Shown: piece by piece, positions 1 to 4,972 of the stretch
How the letters are laid out: every line of letters begins with the position of its first letter
Position numbering within the stretch: the first letter of the stretch is position 1
Notes under the pieces: generated by a model
The model's database searches: none
What the model was told of the DNA's origin: nothing
What the model saw: the letters and a program-made list of their open reading frames with translations, nothing else
Translations under genes and position numbers: made by a program
Source of the DNA: Clostridia bacterium
GTDB taxonomy: Bacteria; Bacillota_A; Clostridia; Oscillospirales; CAG-382
DNA length: 5,033 bases
Direction of reading: 5' to 3'
Assembly (NCBI GenBank): GCA_017615235.1
Contig: JAGAAM010000116.1
Coordinates: 1 to 5,033 of the forward strand

Positions 1-14
1 GAATTCAGAATTAA
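1..14 (-). repeat. Two heptad repeats at left edge (GAATTCA, GAATTAA)
   Basis: One GAATTCA unit and one GAATTAA unit stand at the extreme left edge, in the same orientation as the array before tsaD and opposite to the array before xerC. More units may lie outside the window. With 228-262 they form terminal inverted repeats around a spacer of about 210 bp. Confidence 0.7.
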
Positions 15-203
15 CAGATTTAAAGCGTTCCCCGTTAATTATTGCGAAATAATCGCGATAAAAAATAAATAAATAAAGCTTCTACCGCCGTTAAAAGCCC
101 CGGAAGTGTCACGATTTGATCCGCAGCAACAGTTCAGGCTGACGAAACGTCGTCGTGACGATAGGGGGATAACCCCTTTAAACCGGCAGCTATTGTCAAC
201 AAA

Positions 204-232
204 CTGACGACTCAGATTTGATCAATAATAAT
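204..232 (+). promoter_or_regulatory. xerC: Weak candidate promoter for xerC operon inside the repeat
   Basis: CTGACG at 204-209 (4 of 6 to TTGACA) is followed after 17 bases by AATAAT at 227-232 (5 of 6 to TATAAT). The same arrangement occurs in copy B before tsaD, with CCGACG (reverse complement of 4991-4996), 17 bases, and AATAAT (reverse complement of 4968-4973). If used, transcription would start inside the heptads, so the leader would contain the repeats and the ribosome-binding-site hairpin. The match is modest and AT-rich DNA gives chance hits. Confidence 0.3.
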
Positions 233-262
233 TCTTAATTCTGAATTCTTAATTCTGAATTC
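228..262 (+). repeat. Five-unit heptad array before xerC
   Basis: Five 7-bp units lie end to end on this strand: ATAATTC, TTAATTC, TGAATTC, TTAATTC, TGAATTC. They also read as a perfect tandem of a 14-bp unit (235-248 and 249-262). The array before tsaD has the same number of units in the opposite orientation and differs at one base, in the second unit. Confidence 0.92.
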
Positions 263-284
263 ATTTTTTCCGGAGGAAAAAATG
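262..284 (+). promoter_or_regulatory. xerC: Ribosome binding site and start codon of xerC within a perfect hairpin
   Basis: The Shine-Dalgarno GGAGG (272-276) lies 5 bases before the ATG at 282. The arms CATTTTTTCC (262-271) and GGAAAAAATG (275-284) are perfect complements around a GGA loop, so both the Shine-Dalgarno and the start codon can be buried in a 10-bp stem. The stem is mostly A-U, so it would be only moderately stable. The identical sequence precedes tsaD. Confidence 0.7.
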
Positions 285-1274
285 CAGTCTCTTCCCGAAG
301 TCCTTTCCACCTTTGCAGCCTATAAAGGCTCGATACAAAACTGCTCGCCGTTGACGGTGAGCGAATATATCAACGACCTGGTGCTGTTTTTCCGGTTCAT
401 CATCTTATCGCGCGAAGGGCGCGCGCCGGGAAAGGACGAGGATTTGAGCGAAGTAAGCCTCGCTCCGCTCGATTACGCGCTTGCGGAGTCGGTCCGGACG
501 GAGGAGATCTACGCCTTTATGCTTTATCTTTCCGAAAAACGCGGCAACAAGGTGCGTATCCGCGCAAGAAGACTTTCGGCGATAAAGGCGTTTTACAAAT
601 ACCACACCGTCAAGACGCGCAGGTTCGCGGAAAACCCGGCGAAGGACATCGACAGCCCGACGGTAAAGCCCGCGCTGCCGAAGTATTTAACGCTTGAAGA
701 AAGCCTCAAACTGCTTGAAAGCATACCGAAGGACGGCGGGAATTACCAGCGCGACTACTGCATCATCACGATGTTCCTAAACTGCGGGATGCGGCTTGCG
801 GAGCTTGTCGGGATCGATCTAAGCGACATCTCCGGCGATTACAAACAGTTGGTCGTCACCGGCAAGGGCGACAAAACGAGGATGATCTATCTCAACGCGG
901 CGGTGCGGGACGCGCTTCGCGATTACCTCGCGGTGCGGCAGATCAACGCGACGGCGCACGGCAAACCGATAATCGACAGGAACGCGCTGTTTTTAAGCTC
1001 CCGCAATACGCGTATCTCGCGCGAGTCGGTGCAGAAGATAGTCTACAACGCGCTTAAACTCGCCGGGCTGGACGGAAGGGGCATCTCCGTACACAAGCTC
1101 CGCCACACGGCGGCGACGCTCATGTACCGCGAAGGGAACGTCGACGTAAGGACGCTTATGGACGTGCTGGGGCACGCGCAGCTCACCACCACCCAGATAT
1201 ACACCCACGTCTCGGACAAACAACTGGAGGCGGCGGCGGAAGCAAATCCGCTTGCCGATATAAAGAAGAAATGA
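282..1274 (+). CDS. xerC: Tyrosine recombinase, XerC/XerD family
   Basis: This 330-residue protein is a tyrosine site-specific recombinase. It cuts and rejoins DNA through a 3'-phosphotyrosine intermediate, and its family resolves chromosome dimers at dif or moves elements. An N-terminal SAM-like core-binding domain spans about residues 5-120, with an extra acidic stretch near 42-70 that lengthens the protein beyond the roughly 300 residues of E. coli XerC. The catalytic domain spans about 135-320. The full active site is present: R171 (in CGMRLAELVGID), K195 (in TGKGDK), H271 and R274 (in HKLRHT), H298 (in LGH) and nucleophile Y307 (in YTHV). The ATG at 282 is fixed by GGAGG 5 bases upstream. 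It overlaps the thioesterase start by 4 bp, so the two are probably co-translated. The full-length Xer-like architecture favours a chromosomal recombinase, but XerC, XerD and an element-borne integrase cannot be separated from sequence alone. An inverted repeat abuts its start. Confidence 0.9.
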   Translation: MQSLPEVLSTFAAYKGSIQNCSPLTVSEYINDLVLFFRFIILSREGRAPGKDEDLSEVSLAPLDYALAESVRTEEIYAFMLYLSEKRGNKVRIRARRLSAIKAFYKYHTVKTRRFAENPAKDIDSPTVKPALPKYLTLEESLKLLESIPKDGGNYQRDYCIITMFLNCGMRLAELVGIDLSDISGDYKQLVVTGKGDKTRMIYLNAAVRDALRDYLAVRQINATAHGKPIIDRNALFLSSRNTRISRESVQKIVYNALKLAGLDGRGISVHKLRHTAATLMYREGNVDVRTLMDVLGHAQLTTTQIYTHVSDKQLEAAAEANPLADIKKK

Positions 1275-1999
1275 CGGATAAAGAGATTATCATCACCGGC
1301 ACCGACGTTTTCCCGAACGGGACGGCGCGCCCCTCGTCGCTTCAGCGCTATATGCAGCAGGCGGCGCGCGAGGACTGCGATTCGGTCGGCTGCACCTACG
1401 GTTTTATGCGGAGCATAAATATGGTCTTCGTTGTGACGAAGCTCGGTATGCGGATGTTCCGCCCGCTCAAAGCCGGCGAAAGGCTGACTCTGCGCACCTA
1501 TAACAACAGCGTTTCGGGGATAACCTTCGACCGCGAATACGAATTCATCGACGGAAACGGCATAGAGGCGGCGCACTGCTCTTCTTTATGGGTCATCGTC
1601 CGCTACGACACCCGCGCCCTCGTCCGCCCGCGCGACCTGCCCTTCGAGCTCGAACGCGCCGGGCGTGAGCATTACGGGATCGAGCTTCCGCGTTCTGTCT
1701 CCGCCGAAGGCGCGGTAAAAAAAGAAAGCCGCGTCGTGCGGCTCTCCGATCTTGACGAGAACGATCATCTGAACAATTGCGTCTATCCCGATATCGCGCT
1801 CGACTGCTGCGGATTTTTCGACGGCAAGAGCGAATATATCTCCGCGACGGATATCATTTTCCGCCACGAGGCGCGAAAGGACGATGTTTTATCGCTTTCC
1901 GCGAAGCGCGAAGGGGATAAAGCCTTTGCGTTCGCCTTCAACGAAAATTCCGATAAGCCCTGCTTCGAAGCGGAGTTCGGGTTCACGCCTTTGCCGTAA
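1271..1999 (+). CDS. Acyl-ACP thioesterase (FatA/FatB-like, double hotdog)
   Basis: This 242-residue protein resembles bacterial acyl-ACP thioesterases, which hydrolyse the thioester of acyl-acyl carrier protein in the cytoplasm and release free fatty acid, so they end or trim fatty acid synthesis. The length fits two hotdog domains (about 1-130 and 150-240). The diagnostic active-site stretch of the family is present in the second domain, residues 160-172: DLDENDHLNNCVY, with N164 and H166 as probable catalytic residues. The N-terminal hotdog contains the typical substrate-helix region around PSSLQRYMQQAA (21-32). There is no signal peptide or membrane segment. The ATG lies in the last codons of xerC (ATGA overlap) after a weak GAAGAA, so translation probably depends on coupling to xerC. 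The last 17 bp overlap the glycosylase gene on the other strand, and I see no terminator after it. Chain-length preference cannot be inferred. Confidence 0.88.
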   Translation: MTDKEIIITGTDVFPNGTARPSSLQRYMQQAAREDCDSVGCTYGFMRSINMVFVVTKLGMRMFRPLKAGERLTLRTYNNSVSGITFDREYEFIDGNGIEAAHCSSLWVIVRYDTRALVRPRDLPFELERAGREHYGIELPRSVSAEGAVKKESRVVRLSDLDENDHLNNCVYPDIALDCCGFFDGKSEYISATDIIFRHEARKDDVLSLSAKREGDKAFAFAFNENSDKPCFEAEFGFTPLP

Positions 2000-2819
2000 G
2001 GATATTTCTTTCGTAATAGAATAAATACTGCTGCGCTATCCCGGCGTATTCGCCGAATACCGAAGGGTCAAATCCCTCGCCGTAATACTTTCCGATGACC
2101 TTTTTCACCCAGACGTCGACCGGGAACGCCCCTAAAAAGCCGTAGCCGAACAAAAGCACGCAGTTGGCGACCTTGTCGCCCACGCCTTTTATCTTTTTCA
2201 ATTCCTCGCGCGCTTCTTCATAGGGCATTTTACGTATTTTTTCGGGGTCGATCGCGCCGGAAAGCGTCTTTTGGGCGGCGTCGACTATGTATTTCGCGCG
2301 GAACCCGCTTCTTATCGGCGCAAGGCCTTCGACGCCGGCTTTTACTATCGCTTCCGGCGTCGGGAAGGAATACGTCCCCGACTCCGCCGGTTCGCCGAGA
2401 AGCTCGCACAGCGCGAAGATTATCTTCTTTATGCGCGGGATGTTGTTGTTCTGCGAGATTATGAAGGATACGAGCGTTTCCCAGGGGTCCTGGCGGAATA
2501 TCCTTATCCCGCTCCCGGACGACGCGGCTTCGCTTAAATGTTTATCCCGCGAAAAACCCTTGATTATCTTCGCGTAATCGCGGTCAAGGTCGAAGTAAGC
2601 GCGCCAGAATCCGTCGAATCCTTCTTTATCCGTACCGGTGAAAAGCCAGTCGCCGCCGAGTTTTTTGACGGTCACCGCGCGCGATCCGGCGAAAACGCGG
2701 TATTCGTGATCCGATATCTTCAAAAACCGGAAGCACTGGCCGCATTCGCAGGAAACGAAAGGGTCGAAACACCCGATATTTGAAAGCAATATTCCGTTTT
2801 CGGTCTTTGTAACGGTCAT
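1983..2819 (-). CDS. ogg: 8-oxoguanine DNA glycosylase/AP lyase, OGG1 type
   Basis: This 278-residue protein belongs to the OGG1 branch of the HhH-GPD superfamily. It would excise 8-oxoguanine opposite cytosine and nick the abasic site, protecting DNA from oxidation. An N-terminal beta domain (about 1-110) includes the GQCFRF motif (27-32). The helical part begins near DPWETLVSFI (111-120), and SQNNNI (122-127) matches the OGG1 SNNNI motif whose asparagine contacts the orphan cytosine. The helix-hairpin-helix is KKIKGVGDKVA (208-218), with K216 as the Schiff-base lysine; D235 in FPVDVWV is the catalytic aspartate. The start is set by ATG at 2819 with GGAG seven bases upstream. The gene is convergent with the thioesterase (17-bp overlap) and divergent from the DUF6062-like gene with 23 bp between starts. 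AlkA or MutY are unlikely: there is no iron-sulfur cysteine cluster and the K/D pair is of OGG1 type. Confidence 0.93.
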   Translation of the reverse strand: MTVTKTENGILLSNIGCFDPFVSCECGQCFRFLKISDHEYRVFAGSRAVTVKKLGGDWLFTGTDKEGFDGFWRAYFDLDRDYAKIIKGFSRDKHLSEAASSGSGIRIFRQDPWETLVSFIISQNNNIPRIKKIIFALCELLGEPAESGTYSFPTPEAIVKAGVEGLAPIRSGFRAKYIVDAAQKTLSGAIDPEKIRKMPYEEAREELKKIKGVGDKVANCVLLFGYGFLGAFPVDVWVKKVIGKYYGEGFDPSVFGEYAGIAQQYLFYYERNILTAKA

Positions 2820-2826
2820 TTTTCAA

Positions 2827-2835
2827 CTCCGGAGG
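2827..2835. promoter_or_regulatory. Shared palindromic Shine-Dalgarno for two divergent genes
   Basis: CTCCGGAG (2827-2834) is a perfect palindrome. On the + strand GGAGG (2831-2835) lies 7 bases before the TTG at 2843. On the - strand GGAG (complement of 2827-2830) lies 7 bases before the ATG that begins at 2819. The same 8 bp therefore provide the ribosome binding site in both directions with equal spacing. The 23-bp gap has no room for promoters, so each must lie inside the opposing gene; I found no convincing one. Confidence 0.75.
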
Positions 2836-2842
2836 TAAAAAA

Positions 2843-3538
2843 TTGAAAGAACATATCTATACGATCCCGGTCACCGAAGCCTTTGAAAAAAGCGCCGGCA
2901 GGTGCCCCTTCTGCGCCCTTTACGAAAAGCTTGAAAAAGAGGAGCTCGATCTTATCCTGGGCGCTTCGATGATGGAGCCCGACGTCCGTAAGATCACCAA
3001 CGAAAAGGGTTTTTGCGGCAGGCATTACGCGATGATGCGCGCCGGCAACAACAAGCTGGGGCTCGCGCTGATCCTCGAAAGCCACCTTGAAGAACTTAAA
3101 AGCGATATAAAGCCGGGAAACTTTTTATCGCGCGATATCGGTGCGAAAAGGTCCAAACGCATCGAAAAACTGAACGATTCCTGCTACGTCTGCGACCGTA
3201 TCGACGAAAAGATCGCCAAAATGTACGTCACCGCGGCTTATCTTTACGACGAGGAGAAGTCCTTCCGCGAAAAGTTCGACGCCGTTCCCTGCTTCTGCCT
3301 TCCGCACCACCGCGCGCTAATCGCCGCCGGGTCGGTTTTGCCGAAAGACGGCGCGAAACTATTCTCGAAAGCGCTTTGCGAAAAGGCGGAAAACTACCTC
3401 GCCTCGCTCAAGGACGACGTCTCGCTTTTCTGCCGGAAATTCGATTACGCTTCCGACGATATACCCTGGGGCAACTCCCGCGATTCGATCGAAAGATCGA
3501 TAAAATTTTTAAAGGGCGAGAGGGATCTCAAACTGTGA
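2843..3538 (+). CDS. DUF6062-like cysteine-rich protein of unknown function
   Basis: This 231-residue protein resembles the DUF6062 family, which I recall as a clostridial family without known function. It has two similar halves. Each carries a CxxC pair followed 33-34 residues later by CxxH: C21/C24 with C58/H61, and C114/C117 with C152/H155 (H156 also adjacent). This spacing suggests two zinc- or iron-binding sites, which is inference. The region between is helical and charged. The C-terminus has a WG at 209-210 followed by IERSIKFLKGE, a tail I associate with the family. No signal peptide or membrane segment is seen, so it should be cytoplasmic. The start is TTG: GGAGG sits 7 bases upstream, and the protein begins MKEHIYTIPVTEAF, a typical N-terminus. 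An intrinsic terminator follows at 3583. Transcription must begin inside the divergent glycosylase gene. Function is not assigned. Confidence 0.8.
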   Translation: MKEHIYTIPVTEAFEKSAGRCPFCALYEKLEKEELDLILGASMMEPDVRKITNEKGFCGRHYAMMRAGNNKLGLALILESHLEELKSDIKPGNFLSRDIGAKRSKRIEKLNDSCYVCDRIDEKIAKMYVTAAYLYDEEKSFREKFDAVPCFCLPHHRALIAAGSVLPKDGAKLFSKALCEKAENYLASLKDDVSLFCRKFDYASDDIPWGNSRDSIERSIKFLKGERDLKL

Positions 3539-3582
3539 ATATACATTGATTAAAATTCAATACGCGAATACCTTTTTATACA

Positions 3583-3616
3583 TCCGCCGGGTTTACATAA
3601 CCGGGCGGACTTTTTT
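3583..3616 (+). terminator. Intrinsic terminator of the DUF6062-like gene
   Basis: TCCGCC (3583-3588) pairs with GGCGGA (3604-3609). After a G-G mismatch, GGTT (3590-3593) pairs with AACC (3599-3602) around a TACAT loop. Six T residues follow at 3611-3616. It starts 45 bases after the stop codon. There is no T run on the opposite strand, so it is one-directional. Confidence 0.88.
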
Positions 3617-3631
3617 ATTATTTCAGTCGGC

Positions 3632-3784
3632 TTTTGCACATTATCCACATAGTTTTCCACATTTTTATTGGAAAAAGGGGCTGTTTTTGCGCGGTTTTTG
3701 TCACAGAGGGGTAAAGTAATCCACTTTTTCCACACGGTTATCCACAATTATTTACGCGACATTATGTTCTATAAATTATCCGTA
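3632..3784 (+). other. Cluster of DnaA-box sequences
   Basis: Five 9-mers match TTWTNCACA, all in the same orientation: TTTTGCACA (3632-3640), TTATCCACA (3641-3649), TTTTCCACA (3653-3661), TTTTCCACA (3726-3734) and TTATCCACA (3738-3746). Two are perfect consensus boxes. Two weaker 7-of-9 matches are TAATCCACT (3717-3725) and TTATCCGTA (3776-3784). Centre spacings are 9, 12, 73 and 12 bp, so the boxes form two groups separated by a stretch with GGGG and GCGCGG. AT-rich DNA follows from 3747 to about 3825 and could serve as an unwinding region. No reverse-orientation box was found. DnaA binding is expected from the consensus; whether the site is an origin, a DnaA-titration site or a regulatory cluster is not decided by sequence. 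Confidence 0.65.
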
Positions 3785-3825
3785 AACCTGATGAATATTA
3801 ACAAAACGGTATTATGAATAATCCG

Positions 3826-3850
3826 AAAAACGGGGTTTTAGCCCCGTTTT
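3826..3850 (-). terminator. Terminator of tsaD, probably bidirectional
   Basis: AAAACGGGG (3827-3835) pairs perfectly with CCCCGTTTT (3842-3850) around a 6-base loop, giving a 9-bp stem. On the - strand the stem ends in a run of five T (complement of 3826-3830), 58-82 bases beyond the tsaD stop. On the + strand it ends in TTTT followed by AT-rich sequence, so it may also back up the terminator at 3583. Confidence 0.8.
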
Positions 3851-3907
3851 ATCTATATAAAATTTATTGATTTTGAAGCGCTTTTTGCTAAAAAATATCG
3901 ATAAAAT

Positions 3908-4918
3908 TTATACCTCTTTCGTGGCGTAGGCGTTGAGCGAAAGCCCGGCTTTCGTCCCGGCTTTGTATTCGTAAAAAGCCTGCGCTCCGATCATCGCGGC
4001 GTTGTCGCCGCAAAGCGATAAGGGAGGCATATAAAGCTTCGCGCCGAAGCTTTGCGCCGTCTTCGTCAAAGCTTCGCGCAGGTGGGAATTTGCCGCCACG
4101 CCGCCCGCCAGAACGATATCCGTCGCTCCTTCGCGGGTGAGATAAAGCTTTAGACGGGAAGTGATCGCGCCGACGAGGCTTTTTGTGAACGAAGCGGCGA
4201 CGTCAGCCCGGAACGCGTCGTCAATCTCCCGACCGCGCTGGAGCTCGGAGTGCACGAGGTTTATCACCGCGGTCTTGAGGCCGGAAAAGGTGAAATCGTA
4301 ATCCGATCCGTCGATCGAGCCGGCGTTGAACTTGTATTTGTCCGGGTCGCCGAGCGAAGCGAGCCTGTCCATAGCCGCGCCGCCGGGATAGGGAAGTCCG
4401 AGCACGCGCGCGCATTTGTCGAAAGCCTCGCCCGCCGCGTCGTCACGCGCGCAGCCGATAAGGGCATAATCGGTGTAACCGTTGACCCGCATCAGCGAGG
4501 TATGGCCGCCCGACACTACGAGAGCGGTAAAAGGCGGTTTCAGGTCTTTATGGACAAGATAATTCGCCGCGACGTGGCCGCGGATGTGATGCACCGGGAT
4601 AAGCGGTTTTTTCGAGGCGTAGGCAAGCCCTTTGGCGTAGGAAACGCCGGTCAGCAGAGCGCCGATAAGCCCCGGCGCGTTGGTCACGGCTATCGCGTCG
4701 ATATCTTCGAGCGTCAGCCCGCCTTCGTCAAGCGCCGCCTGAACGACACCGCAGACCGCCTCCGTGTGCGCGCGCGAGGCGATCTCCGGCACCACGCCGC
4801 CGTAAACGGCGTGTATGTCGATCTGCGAAGCGACCTTGCCGGATATTAAATTCCGTCCGTCCTCAACGACCGCCGCTGCGGTCTCGTCGCACGAGGACTC
4901 GATTGCGAGGATGAGCAT
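3908..4918 (-). CDS. tsaD: tRNA N6-adenosine threonylcarbamoyltransferase TsaD
   Basis: This 336-residue protein is TsaD (Gcp/YgjD/Kae1 family). In the cytoplasm it transfers the threonylcarbamoyl group from threonylcarbamoyl-AMP to A37 of tRNAs reading ANN codons, forming t6A; it works with TsaB and TsaE, with the intermediate made by TsaC. None of those partners is in this window. The ASKHA-fold motifs are complete: AIESSCDETAAAVV (5-18), metal ligands H111 and H115 in HHIRGH, SGGHTSL (136-142), GEAFDKCARVLGLPYPGG (163-180), FSGLKTA (211-217), AGGVAANSHLR (271-281) and CGDNAAMIG (303-311) with metal ligand D305. Length is normal for bacteria. The ATG is set by GGAGG five bases upstream, within a hairpin identical to that before xerC. 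It is convergent with the DUF6062-like gene and has its own terminator, so it appears monocistronic. Confidence 0.98.
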   Translation of the reverse strand: MLILAIESSCDETAAAVVEDGRNLISGKVASQIDIHAVYGGVVPEIASRAHTEAVCGVVQAALDEGGLTLEDIDAIAVTNAPGLIGALLTGVSYAKGLAYASKKPLIPVHHIRGHVAANYLVHKDLKPPFTALVVSGGHTSLMRVNGYTDYALIGCARDDAAGEAFDKCARVLGLPYPGGAAMDRLASLGDPDKYKFNAGSIDGSDYDFTFSGLKTAVINLVHSELQRGREIDDAFRADVAASFTKSLVGAITSRLKLYLTREGATDIVLAGGVAANSHLREALTKTAQSFGAKLYMPPLSLCGDNAAMIGAQAFYEYKAGTKAGLSLNAYATKEV

Positions 4919-4938
4919 TTTTTCCTCCGGAAAAAATG
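4916..4938 (-). promoter_or_regulatory. tsaD: Ribosome binding site and start codon of tsaD within a perfect hairpin
   Basis: The arms CATTTTTTCC and GGAAAAAATG on the - strand are perfect complements around GGA, with GGAGG five bases before the ATG. The 23 bases are identical to those at 262-284 before xerC. Shine-Dalgarno and start codon both fall in the stem and loop. Confidence 0.7.
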
Positions 4939-4972
4939 AATTCAGAATTAAGAATTCAGAATTCAGAATTAT
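4938..4972 (-). repeat. Five-unit heptad array before tsaD
   Basis: On the + strand the units are GAATTCA, GAATTAA, GAATTCA, GAATTCA and GAATTAT, end to end. Unit number and order match the xerC array except for one base in the fourth unit (C here, A there). Confidence 0.92.

Larger units (their letters stand above)
1..281. repeat. Non-coding repeat element upstream of xerC, bounded by heptad repeats
   Basis: This 281-bp stretch has no credible gene. The 14 bases at 1-14 are the exact reverse complement of 235-248 and of 249-262, so the stretch has terminal inverted repeats like a miniature, non-autonomous element. Inside are several possible hairpins: TTATTGCGA at 39-47 with TCGCGATAA at 53-61 (one G-T pair), GTCACGA at 108-114 with TCGTGAC at 153-159, GACGA at 141-145 with TCGTC at 150-154, and AGGGG at 163-167 with CCCCT at 173-177. 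An AAAT run lies at 63-74. The right part (168-281) recurs inverted at the other end of the window. No transposase is encoded and no target-site duplication can be seen because the window starts at base 1, so the outer boundary is unknown. Calling it a mobile element is inference; the repeats are directly visible. Confidence 0.6.
168..284 (+). repeat. Long inverted repeat, copy A, ending at the xerC start codon
   Basis: This segment matches the reverse complement of 4916-5033. By eye, the inner 69 bases (216-284) differ at one position, while the outer 48 bases (168-215) have about 12 mismatches and one single-base gap. The repeat contains a conserved TTGTCAAC, a conserved TTTGATCAATAATAATTC stretch, five heptads, then a ribosome binding site and ATG. 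The inner part is much better conserved than the outer part, which suggests either selection or recent conversion of the part next to the gene. The true outer edge is not known because copy B runs off the window. Confidence 0.9.
3539..3907. other. Convergent AT-rich intergenic region, 369 bp, no gene
   Basis: This gap lies between the 3' ends of the DUF6062-like gene and tsaD. It holds a + strand terminator (3583-3616), a cluster of DnaA-box sequences (3632-3784) and a terminator for tsaD (3826-3850). A 65-codon frame on the - strand (3547-3750 area) reads through the terminator and the boxes and lacks a Shine-Dalgarno, so I do not call it a gene. The last 55 bases before tsaD contain only AT-rich sequence. 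Confidence 0.8.

Noticed and set aside
228..262. Heptad arrays as a CRISPR array or plasmid iterons
   Set aside because: The units are contiguous 7-mers without spacers, no cas or replication initiator gene is present, and the same array lies in two gene leaders.
3550..3747. A 65-codon open frame on the - strand in the convergent intergenic region
   Set aside because: It reads through the DnaA boxes and the terminator hairpin, has no Shine-Dalgarno, and its residue composition is that of translated AT-rich intergenic DNA.
3750..3787. A possible dif site for the Xer recombinase (ATTATGTTC ... ATTATCCGTAAAC)
   Set aside because: It resembles the Firmicutes dif right arm only with a 2-base insertion, and there is no matching XerC arm at 6-8 bp spacing.
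4250..4849. A 199-codon open frame on the + strand opposite tsaD, and other long frames opposite xerC and ogg
   Set aside because: They lie wholly antisense to clear genes, have arginine- and histidine-rich shadow composition and no ribosome binding site. They arise from the GC-rich codon use of the real genes.
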